NCBI GenBank assembly: GCA_036346375.1
Contig: CM070500.1
Location: 84,548,437 to 84,612,436 of the forward strand
DNA from: Guadua angustifolia
Lineage: Eukaryota > Streptophyta > Magnoliopsida > Poales > Poaceae
Reading direction: 5' to 3'
Length of the DNA stretch: 64,000 bases
A program made the translations under genes and the position numbers. The stretch's first letter is position 1, and the number at the start of each line of letters is the position of its first letter. This document shows, in pieces, positions 54,961-64,000 of this stretch. The notes below the pieces were generated by a model, which saw only the letters and a list, made by a program, of their open reading frames with translations, had not been told where the DNA came from and searched no databases.

Positions 54961-55980
54961 AATATTGAAAATGATCACTTTGCTAGGCTATGAGTGATAT
55001 TTTTTTTTTCAAATCTATTTTTCCTGTGAATCGTAATCACAAAAATAGTCTAAGTCTATTCACTCTTCCGTACTCGGGAGTTGATTATTTTTATAATTCC
55101 GATTAAAAGGGGTCAAACTTGAAAAACAAAAAAACTATTGGGCGCGATAATCGATGATTACCGAATCTTGTATGTCGTGGTACTGTGTGTTCTTGTTCTG
55201 CCTACACTGTGGAACGTCAGATCTTGATCAGGATTCAGGAGCAAGCTGGTTTGCTTATGCGTGTGGAATTCTATCACAGCTCTCTCTCTCTCTCTCGTCT
55301 TGATTATTCAACTGGCTTGCGACTTCGGGAGCAAAGTTTCAAATTTTATTTTCAGTTTGAATCTCGTCACCTTTCTCCTAGATTTGAAATTTCAGCAAAA
55401 TACCGTCATTTTGGACGAAATATAAAAAGCAAAATTTGAATCTAGAATTTTTTGAACTGAGAAAACTGAGATCTTAGTAAATTTCAAACTAATGAAAATG
55501 GTTCAAATGATATTAAAAAATTTCAGATGCATCACTAATATTTTCATAAAAATTTCAGATGATTATCAAGTCTAAGGAGTTTTTAAAAATTCTAACAGTG
55601 CTACCGTCCTAATAAAAGGTTGACCGGTAAATTTTAACCGAATGAAAAATGGTATAAACCACGTTATAAAATTTTGAAATTTTTTGTGGATAGTCCTGAA
55701 ACATCCATAATATTCTCATAAATTTTGTAGATTATGATCAAGCTTGAGGAATTTTGGAAAATTCAGACAGTGCTGTTGAAGGCTGACCGGTTTAAACTAT
55801 ATTAGAAAATTTTTGTGGATGGTCCTCATGCATTACTAATGTTCCCATAAAATTTTTATATGATAATCAAACCTGACGAATTTGTAAAAATTCAGATAAT
55901 GTTACTGTCTTTTATCTTTTGGCCAGGTACCAAGTGACAGGCTAGAGAAACTTAAGAAACAATGCTATGCCAAGAATTTG
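54961..55980. repeat. AAATTTCAG-rich repeat region, no supported gene
   Basis: GAAATTTCAG, AAAATTTCAGAT and GATTATCAAG words recur between 55330 and 55920 in several diverged copies (near 55560, 55730 and 55860). No coding capacity. Confidence 0.45.
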
Positions 55981-55981
55981 T

Positions 55982-56056
55982 CCTGGCCGAGTTGTTCTAC
56001 AGGCTGAGTAAGGCTCTGGTCATCTTGCTCCAAGGGCTTGGGTTCAAATCCTGATC
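55982..56056 (+). other. tRNA-like module
   Basis: TGGCCGAGTTG (A-box-like) and GGTTCAAATCC (perfect B-box) at the spacing of a tRNA with a long variable arm. The acceptor stem does not close, so not called a tRNA gene. Confidence 0.45.
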
Positions 56057-56228
56057 ACACTGCGTTCTTCTGATTTTTTTTCCTTTATGAAGCCGTGAGA
56101 CTGCCGTTGGTGCAGGCGAGCACAGCGTTCCTAGGCAGTAGCAGTTTCCCTCTGTGCAGGTGCAAGTAAAGAAATCAACGTGGGCTACAGTGAGAAGAAA
56201 GCGACAGCAAAGAAGAAAAAAAGAGCTA

Positions 56229-56296
56229 CTGTGACTCGAACCCAGACCACTCGGTCGAAACCAAGCCTCCTAAGAGTCCTAACCATCTGGACTAAG
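56229..56296 (-). other. tRNA-like module
   Basis: On the minus strand, AGATGGTTAGGACTC (A-box-like) and GGGTTCGAGTC (B-box) are separated by about 35 nt. The sequence is degenerate and not called a functional tRNA. Confidence 0.45.
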
Positions 56297-56299
56297 AAT

Positions 56300-57073
56300 A
56301 GTTGCTTACTAGCAAGCAAATCCGGTGAAAACACCTGAAATTTCTAAGCTTACTGTAATAATTTAATTTTTTTATTTCGCCGAGATTATGAATATCGGGG
56401 ACCCTTGTTCGTGAGTGAGATTTTTGCCATGAGCCGTAAGCCTATCATCAAGCCGCTCAGGGCTCGTAATTGCCCGCCTTGCTCAGCAACACTTGATGGT
56501 ACTTTGTGTCGCTGTCAAGCGGCACAAGATAAGCAAGGAATCCCAGTGTGCTATCCTAGACACATCGCACATCATCGCCAGTTGGTTTGTTTTGGTACGC
56601 CGGGCGAGCACCTCGCCGTCAGACAAACCTCACTTGGCTCATCGCGGAGACACCGAACGAAACTGACCTCTGCTTTAAACAACTAGTCAGGCCCAGATTA
56701 ATCTAGGCAGCAGAGTCTTCAGCAGAAAGCTAAGTAACTGGAATGGAAATTAGGCGTTACCTCAGCAGCTTAGCGGTTAGACTATTCGCCAATCCACATG
56801 ACATGACATGACATGACATGACTACTCGGTGCCCCGTCAGTTGGCTAGTCGAGGACGGCAGCTGCGGCAAGCCTGTTTTTCGGTTGCTTTTCTTATCCGT
56901 TACACGGTGTATGGGGCTATGGGCATCATTGTATCTCGGGAAGAGAAGCAGCAACTCATCTGTCGATGGCGGTCTTGGCTGATTGCGTTGCGCTGAACCT
57001 GAACTCGAGCCATTCCAAGCCGCCGCCGTTTTGCCTTTCTGACGAACTTGGCGGACGTCGCTGCCTGGCCCTC
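56300..57073. repeat. Intergenic with an (ACATG)n microsatellite at 56797-56822
   Basis: CATGACATGACATGAC continues for about five units at 56797-56822. Open frames at 56405-56686 and on the minus strand near 56757-57094 have no motif. No gene is supported. Confidence 0.6.
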
Positions 57074-57620
57074 AGGCATCTCTAATGGTGTCATTTCAGC
57101 TAACTATAAGTATATCATCTCAGCATTTTATTTAGGTGAAAGAGAAAAAATAAGGAGAGAGATATAGACCGGCTACTAAGGGCATCTCCAATGGTGCCAC
57201 TTCATTAGTATAAGCGTCTTATCTCAAAGATTTTGCTTAGGTGGAAGAGAAAAAATGAGGAGAGAGATAGACCCATTCTTAATGTATAGTCGCTTATAAC
57301 CGATTCCAAGACACTTATTATCTATTACATGTGGGCCAATATTTAATTTTATAGACAATGCTATAGCTAATCTATTGGAGAGGTTGTCTATATGCATGCT
57401 ATCTATAGATGACATGGATATTTCTTATAGCTAGTACTATTGGAGATGCCCTAATGTATAGTCAGACTATAACTGATTCCAAGACACTTATTATCTATTA
57501 CATGTGGGCTAATATTTAATTTTATAGACAATGCTATAGCTAATCTATTAGAGAGGTTGTCTATATGCTATCTATAGATAATATGTATATTTTTTATAGC
57601 TAGTATTATTGGAGATGCCC
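57074..57620. mobile_element. MITE with both halves duplicated (A-A-B-B)
   Basis: The left-half unit beginning GGCATCTCYAATGGTG occurs at about 57075-57178 and 57180-57272. The right-half unit (TAATGTATAGTC...ATTGGAGATGCCCT) occurs at about 57279-57452 and 57453-57620. The ends GGGCATCTCCAATGG and ATTGGAGATGCCC are inverted repeats. AT-rich, no ORF. Confidence 0.75.
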
Positions 57621-57919
57621 TCAAGCTCAAAGCGGTACACCAAAGACTTGCGTGTACAGACAAAGCGACGAATTTGCGACTAGCGAACGGGCTCTCCTTT
57701 TTTTTTTTTTTTTTGTTGCCAGATTTCGATTTTGGAGAAACCATACAAGACGTGGCTACGGCATTATCAGGCTAGGGGTAAATGCCATGACGGATGGCGT
57801 CTCAAGCGTCAGGAGGTGTTTCGCAACAGGAAAATATCAAACGAGATTCTGATTCCCACTGCCCGGAGATTTGCGGAATTTTCTCCACGCACACAGATAT
57901 AAATATTGGAAAAGGATTG

Positions 57920-57981
<62 letters not shown>
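57621..57981. repeat. Intergenic with a (TA)n microsatellite at 57919-57979
   Basis: About 60 bp of TA repeats abut the left end of the next Helitron-like unit. A T-run lies at about 57698-57714. No gene. Confidence 0.85.
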
Positions 57982-58346
57982 CTAGCTATGTATCCGCATG
58001 CGTTACAACGGAAACTCCATTTGCAATAAAAAATTCCATGAATCAATGGAGACTCAACTTTATGAATCGAGCCTCGCTTTCTTGAAGAGAATCAATCAAT
58101 CCAATCCGAAAAGCACCGGGAGCAATCGTTGTCGATTCGAATGATAGATCAATACGAGAAAAGAAAGCAATAAATGAGTCATGTATATTCATTTGCCTTC
58201 CACGACGGGATGATCCAATCCAATCTATTAAGGTGGCCACTGCTCGCTTCCCACTCAGCCACGCAGGTGCACACACGTGTCGGGATAAGGGTGGAGAACG
58301 GACGTACCACCATCAACTCTTAATTAAAATTAGTAACAGATAGAGA
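57982..58346 (-). mobile_element. Short Helitron
   Basis: On the minus strand it starts A|TCTCTATCTGTTACTAAT and ends CCGTTGTAACGCATGCGG (hairpin CCG/CGG) then ATACATAGCTAG|T. Both the CTAG end and the A/T flanks fit perfectly. 365 bp. It holds an open frame of 77 codons on the minus strand (58276-58043) that I cannot assign. Confidence 0.8.
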
Positions 58347-58358
58347 TAACAAATTTAT

Positions 58359-58720
58359 CTAGTCACATCATGCATAGTCGTGCGTATGCTGTTGGCCGAC
58401 CGAAATCAAGTTTATACGTGATTGGATAAAAAGAAAACATGATCTTATCTACACATGCATGTAAATATTTAATGGAAATGATGCATATGGCAACTCAAAG
58501 GCATATAGTAACTCAAAAACTATATGTGTGCAGTATATAAAAAAAGAATAGGCCGTACAATATTTGAAAATAGAATTGGCTGACTGAAATAAGAATATGA
58601 TACATCACAGATCATGCATGCATGCATATCAAATCGAATTAAAACTTTCTCCGTTTCATGGGTATGCCTGGGGTAAAGAACCGACCACCGCCACCAACTC
58701 GTAATTAGAAGTAGCAGAGA
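58359..58720 (-). mobile_element. Short Helitron-like unit next to the previous one
   Basis: On the minus strand it starts A|TCTCTGCTACTTCTAATTAC (58720). Its probable 3' end has GCATACGCACGACTATGC (GCATA/TATGC stem) followed by GTGACTAG at 58359. The base after CTAG is A rather than T, so the left boundary is weaker. 362 bp. Confidence 0.6.
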
Positions 58721-58722
58721 TA

Positions 58723-59178
58723 CTCCCTCCGATTACAAATAGTTATCGTTTTAGATATTAACACGACCTCCAAAACACAACTTTGATTACTAATTTCTAT
58801 TATAATATATTTAAAAATATAATAAAATTTTAATATTATGAAAGTACGTTTCAAAACGAATCTATACATGTGATTTTCATACATCCAATCTAAATATTTA
58901 AAAAAGAGCTCCTTTACGTTACACTATATTTAATATGAACCATTCATTATTTTCGATCCAATGTATCAAATTATCTAGAATATATTTATATTTTCTCCGT
59001 AGTAGAGTAGTAAAAATATTCTTAACAAATTAACAGCTATATTTGATTTCTAATACCCATTATATTCTATCAGCATAATGCACCGTCAAATTTCTCTTAA
59101 AAAGATATCGATAACTAAAGTTTCAAAAGTTTGACTGCACGTATCCCAAACAAATAAGTTTTTGTGAACCTGAGAGAG
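58723..59178. mobile_element. Stowaway-type MITE abutting a Helitron 5' end
   Basis: Flanked by TA (58721-58722 and 59179-59180). Ends CTCCCTCCGATTACAAATAG and ACTTTTTGTG-like sequence finishing CCTGAGAGAG form an imperfect inverted repeat. 456 bp, AT-rich, no ORF. Confidence 0.75.
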
Positions 59179-59180
59179 TA

Positions 59181-59576
59181 TATAGTATTATTACCTGCAA
59201 CATAGGGTATTTCCCCTATATATTTCATGTGATTTTTTTTGAAATTCTTTGGATGTTGAGATTAACTAGTTCAAATAAGTTTGAATTGAAATTCAAACTA
59301 CAGTTGACTTTTTTTATGATAGTTTGATTGTATGTATGTGCTGATTTTATATATAAACCAATAAAGCATGCGATATAAATTTGTTCAAAATCTTTGAATT
59401 CGAGTATATTTTTCAAATATATGTGTTTCATTTGAATTGTTATAGATGGGTATATACTCTAAAACTATTTTTTTTTAAAAAAAATATATCCGAATTTGGT
59501 TTGAATTCGGCATTTGAAATCATTGCTCACTAACGCTGTGGTGTCCCAGTTCTACGTCTAATATAGGAGAGTATAA
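59181..59576. other. Intergenic, AT-rich, no supported gene
   Basis: TTGAATTGAAATTCAAAC-type palindromic words. No gene. Confidence 0.4.
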
Positions 59577-59864
59577 CCTGTTAGGTGACTGTGCGATGCA
59601 ACGGAAACACATTATGAACAAAATAATCAAATCATGTTAGAGGTGTTTTTAAAAAAAAATACTCTCTTGGGTTACCAGTTTACCACATGAAGGGATAAGT
59701 GGGTAATAGCCCAGCTAGGGAGATCGGGTGTGGGCCGGAAGAGAGAGATGTGATTAGTTTTTTTTTTAAATCTCGCGGCGCATATGTCAACACATTTTTT
59801 TTAGAGAGAAGAAAAAGGATGACAGACGAATACCACCGACTCGCATTTATATAATAGTAAAAGA
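59577..59864 (-). mobile_element. Short Helitron-like unit
   Basis: On the minus strand it starts A|TCTTTTACTATTATATAAAT, close to the Helitron 5' consensus. The 3' side reads CCGTTGCATCGCACAGTCAC followed by CTAACAGG|T. Either CTAA (59581) or CAGG (59577) may be the end. About 285 bp. Confidence 0.55.
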
Positions 59865-61877
59865 TAATAGTACGAGTCTCTCGTAACTCTCGTCGACAAG
59901 AAATAGAATGATTCTTTTTTATTAGAGCAAGAAATGAAGAAACAGAATGGTTCGGAGATCAGGGTAAAGGATAGGCAATATGCAAAGATTGGTCCGAGCT
60001 CTGCATGCATGGGCTAGAAAGGCCAGATGTAGAGCTTCTTTGTGTGGATTCCTTTGCCACGTTCCATATAGTTGGTAGACAAGGCCTTAGCGTATGGGCC
60101 ATGCTAAACGTAATCTCCCTGGCAGGACCAAATTTGTTTTCTTACTGCTGGCAGGAACTCATCTGTTTTCAGGGTGCGATGGACCAGCCTACCTACGGCT
60201 CCTATGCCTCCAAGTGGCCCAGCCCAACCTCGCTCTTGATCAGAATTTCGCCGGTTTCGATCGTTTGCACATGAATACATGATGAACCCAGAATCTGGCA
60301 ATCTGCCCGCCTAGTTCCCTGAAAGGGCCACATTTAGCGCCATTTCTAGCCACTCTCCAAACTGGCCGCCATGCATGAGCGCCCATGAGCGATCAGCTTC
60401 ATTTCTGTCCCGGTCCTTCTCCTCGACCGTCTCACATCGTATCATACACAGATACACGCAGCGAGCTATTCTTTGGAAGCCCTTTTTCTAGCCCGGACAG
60501 TTTTTTTTTCAATCTGATTTCCTTCGATGCAATTGCAAAAATGGTATCTTCTTCGGCCGCGGAAGCATGGGCATATGATACGTAGGACCTTAACTAACAG
60601 AAGATGTACCGCGTAGCAGTAGCTCAGCAGGAGCAACCCGGTGGGCAATGCTACCTCGGTAAGTATTAATAATTAAGAAGTCATTTAATTAAGTAATTAA
60701 TTAATTAAGTGCATGCTTAATGTATTTGATCGGCACATTTCCTACTAAGGAAATTAAGGGAGCTCGATAGGAACTTTAGCACAACACAACAATGTACGTA
60801 GTAGTAGGTGACACGTTTCACCTGTCGTGTCTTTTGTGGTCGGAAAGGAAACTATTTTTCCAAATTTATCTTAAGGAGACCAGAATTCTTGGGAGGGGGA
60901 GGGTTTATGAGGAGGCTAATAAGTTATAAGTGTAGTGATGGCTTCCGTTTTTTCATTCCTCATCTTCATCCTGCATAAACTACTATATACCTATCTGCCG
61001 CATCTTGCAAGCAGACATTACATTGTCTTGGAACAATATCGATCATCGGCTCCAAACTAATTAACCTTTTTACGTGCTGTTTCATCGATTAAACAACATT
61101 GTGTAGGCTTTAGACATGTACTGTTTCTTGCTCGCTCACAGCCACAGATGCCAAGTTGCATGTATGACCTGACAATACATGCAGGGGGGGGCTGCGAAGT
61201 AAAGCAGGTCTAAACAGCAGTTGGCCTACTAGCTAGATACATGTGGTTTGCCTTTTGCACCCGGCCATTTCATGCATGATTTGCTGTGGGTCATATGCAA
61301 TGCATGCCGTTAATTAGCAGCTTAATTAATTAACCCCCTATCCAGCTAGCTAGATAGAAACTAATTAATAATTAAGCTTGAATATATATACTAGAGTACT
61401 ACTACATCTAGCTAGCTAGCTAGCCCGTTGCTATCTCCATTTTTTTAAGTGACGCCTTGCAAATTTTGCCCACTAATATATTTAGAACTATCTAGACTGA
61501 CGGATGAAAATTATATCATTATTTTTTGTTAAAAATATTTATATAATATTATAATTTTATTAGTATATAATAAGATAAAAAGTAACTATCAAAGTTGTTA
61601 TATCTTTAACATGTAAAAAGTGTTCAAAAAAGAAGTGAGGCATCGAGCAACAAATTAGGCGCTGTCGGTCGCGGAGCCTAGCTAGCCAGCTTAGTCCGGT
61701 CCAGGTTACATCATGCTCTTCGATCGGACCACGCACCGGGCCCTTAATTGATCACGACGGACGTAACTAGTACATACGCACGCACCTAATTAGGAAAATA
61801 CTTTCAGTCTCATACTTACATGTTCATTTGCTTCTCTTTCTTTTTGGCCATGTCACATGTTTATTTGGTTGCATGCA
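59865..61877. other. Intergenic, no supported gene
   Basis: Short open frames at 60005-60274 and 60385-60585 lack motifs and promoter or splice context. A fragment with MITE-like AT content lies at about 61440-61640 (AAAAATATTTATATAATATT). GCTAGCTAGCTAGC runs occur near 61410-61425. Confidence 0.4.
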
Positions 61878-62133
61878 CTTCCTCAGTTCTTTTTTACTTA
61901 ACATCCTACATTAATCCATGTCATTAAACTTTATAAAGTTTGATCATCGGTAGATTTACAATTATTTAGATTGACTATATGAAAATTATATTAGTAGATT
62001 AGTCGTTAAAAATACTTACATAGTACTATTATAATTTCATTGGTACATCTTATTGTAAAGTTTTGTAGCCGTCAAAGTCACACATCGAAAACCGTGAACA
62101 ATTGAAAAGTTAAATAAAAAAGAACTGAGTGAG
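61878..62133. mobile_element. Stowaway-type MITE
   Basis: Ends CTTCCTCAGTTCTTTTTTAC and AAAAAGAACTGAGTGAG followed by TA; the left flank is CA. About 256 bp, AT-rich, no ORF. Confidence 0.7.
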
Positions 62134-62595
62134 TATTAATGTAATTGGCCAATTGGGTAAATATATAACACCCCCGTACGTACCTTTTACAGGGGAAAAA
62201 AGAGCATCAACCTGTCAGTAATTGGATGATATGATCAAACATTAGAGATATGCAGATTACCTGCACATTAAAAGTTCTGTTTGATCTGGTTTCAGCTTGC
62301 AATTAAGTTGGAGAACAAATTAAAACACACACTCCCATCCTATTAGAGCAGCACTTCTCTAGCCATAAATATATGTTATTTTGGGATACGTGTAATAAAA
62401 ATTTTAGAACGTTGACTACAATATCTTTTTAAGTATTTAAATTGAACGCATAAAAATTATAAGGATAGATTCGTCTTGAAAAATGTTTTCGTAATGTGAT
62501 AATTTTATTAGATTTATAATTATATTATAATATAAATTAGTGGTAAAAGTTGTATCGAACAATATCCATATAAAAAATGATACAAGAGCCACGGG
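62134..62595. other. Intergenic with a MITE-like fragment
   Basis: About 62380-62570 shares layout and words with 38040-38165 and with the Stowaway interiors (ATTAAATTGAACGCATAAAAA, TTTTATTAG). No gene. Confidence 0.4.
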
Positions 62596-63584
62596 CAGTG
62601 GCGTATCCACTATTGGGGCTAGCTGGGGCTCCCCAGCCAACCCCACCTCCGATCGGCTGATTCCTTCTCCTCCCAGTATCTCCAACGCTAGAAAGAAGTA
62701 GAGATATGGCGCCATAACGGCAAATCGGTAGGTTTAGAACTGGCAACTAGAAGTAAAATGTAAGAAAAAAAAGTAAAAAACAATACTGCCAGGCAAGTGG
62801 GTCATCAAAATTAGTCACGGGTTCCCTTACTCTCATAGGGTTTCATCTGGTACAGTACTCGACATCCTTTACTGTAGCGCAGCACAAGGAGTCCGAGAGA
62901 CGAACAATGTCGGTGTTGTCTCGTAGGCAGTAGAACGACGCACGGACGATTGGGGGCGGCAGACGCATGGGCGGGTGTGACCGCGTGGCGGGGTAGAATG
63001 CGCATCGCCAGAGGAGCACCAGACAGAACGCGCATCACCAGCAGGAGCATTGGGCGGAACATGCATAGTCGGGAGCTGGGCGGAACGCGTATTATTAGAG
63101 GAGAGGAATCAGCCGCTCGAAACGCCGTCTAGCTGGCGGCCGAACACGCATGGCTCGCTTTGTCCAGCCGGTGGCCGAACGCGCATCGCCAAAGCTCAAA
63201 TAGGAACCGAGACAACCGACAAGGAGGAGCGACTGAGGACGAGGAGCCTCTCAGTTTCATATTGATTGCTAGGACGATCACACCAAAGTTAGATTAATTC
63301 GCTAGCGCCATTGATTGCTCGGTATAAAAAAAATTGCCCTAAGCTCTAATGCAATGCCTGAATGTCTTTTGTTGTGATAAGTGATGTCTGATTTTTGTAT
63401 TCTATTGTCCGAAGTCTATATTCTATTTATTGATTGATATTTTTGTCTCTCTGATTTAATATGTATGAATTTGAAATTTAGTTGACAATAAATCGGTAGA
63501 TATAACATTAGCATGTTTATGTTAAGTTTGAACTTCAACGTAAAAGCTCCACGTAGCTCTGTTTTTATTCTAGATTCGTCACTA
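62596..63584. mobile_element. Longer hAT-like element, CAGTGGCG termini
   Basis: 989 bp. Ends CAGTGGCGTATCC and AGATTCGTCACTA are an imperfect inverted repeat. The flanks GCCACGGG (62588-62595) and ACCACGGG (63585-63592) match at 7 of 8 positions, a plausible 8-bp duplication. The interior has CGCATCGCCA/ACGCATCACCA words repeated at 63000-63190. No transposase motif is visible, so non-autonomous. Confidence 0.75.
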
Positions 63585-63592
63585 ACCACGGG

Positions 63593-63853
63593 CAAACAAA
63601 GAAAGACCAAATATAGATCGGCCGTTGCGAGCGGCTTGTCTGTGAGCAGTCTGGGGCACTGTTGGGAGGGAAATGTCTGTGCTGGTGCACGACAGTCTCG
63701 GCGCATTATTTATGGCCGAAAATGATGTCACGGCGAACCCTAGTTAGCTGCACACATTTGGATGGCGCCAACTTGCATGCAGGCCAGTGTCAGTGTGTAG
63801 ACTCACACGTCACACCCGCCCTGATGGAACCAGCCAAACTAACCTCGACAACC

Positions 63854-63914
<61 letters not shown>

Positions 63915-64000
63915 CCTAATTAATCGATTTAATTTGTTCACTGCTAACGACAGTCTCGCTCCACGTCACACATCCGGTCATCCTGTATCGCACAACGCAA
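63593..64000. repeat. Intergenic with a (TA)n microsatellite at 63857-63911
   Basis: About 55 bp of TA repeats. No gene recognised to the window end. Confidence 0.85.

Noticed and set aside
58043..58276. 77-codon minus frame inside a short Helitron, considered as organelle-derived
   Set aside because: I could not match it to any chloroplast or mitochondrial gene I know. It is left as an unassigned frame.
60005..60585. Two short plus-strand frames considered as a gene
   Set aside because: No domain, no splice signals linking them, and no promoter context.
1..64000. CRISPR array, operons or bacterial-type genes
   Set aside because: No regularly spaced direct repeats with unique spacers. The gene structure is eukaryotic, with spliceosomal introns.

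Overview
The window is nuclear DNA from a grass (Poaceae). This is inferred from spliceosomal GT-AG introns, one very GC-rich single-exon gene, TTA-flanked Tourist and TA-flanked Stowaway MITEs, Helitron termini of the maize/rice type, and gypsy LTR elements carrying an antisense Transposase_28-type reading frame. I cannot name the species.

Only three genes look intact: (1) an intronless UDP-glycosyltransferase (19001-20569, +, 522 aa, UGT73-like); (2) a boron transporter of the BOR family (CDS 43603-47824, +, 13 coding exons, 663 aa, plus a predicted 5'UTR intron); (3) a 124-aa conserved-looking, probably plastid-targeted protein (54153-54527, +). Nothing suggests they act together. They are islands in transposon-dominated DNA.

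1-5154: the 3' part of a plus-strand gypsy element (antisense ORF, LTR 1584-2348, then a primer-binding site where host DNA would be expected), a broken CACTA/Transposase_24 pseudogene (about 2500-4017), and the left part of an old copia-type relic. 5155-16926: a complete but decayed minus-strand gypsy element with TSD GTTTG, two LTRs, PBS, frameshifted gag-pol and an antisense ORF between pol and the 3' LTR. A hAT-type MITE sits inside its 3' LTR. 16932-18390: the rest of the interrupted copia relic, ending in a gag pseudogene. 18390-20994: UGT promoter, UGT, and a small Helitron starting about 5 bp after the UGT stop codon. 22366-24883: a 2.5-kb Helitron carrying pieces of a host gene with its intron. 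25441-30525: a degenerate copia element. 30960-33333: three Helitron-like units. 34186-42400: intergenic DNA with nested MITEs. 42450-47824: BOR. 47990-48650: LTR-retrotransposon fragment. 49200-53300: hAT and foldback elements, tRNA-like modules, an LTR-like stretch. 54153-54527: small plastid-type gene. 54900-64000: tRNA-like modules, a duplicated MITE, three more Helitron-like units, Stowaway and hAT elements and TA microsatellites.

The most useful structural results are exact element boundaries supported by target-site duplications (GTTTG, GTGTGTAG, ATTCCCAT, TCACTCAC, imperfect xCCACGGG, TTA pairs), eight Helitron-like units all in the same orientation, and one that carries a captured WD40-like gene fragment. 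I found no CRISPR array and no rRNA gene, and no tRNA gene I would accept as functional.
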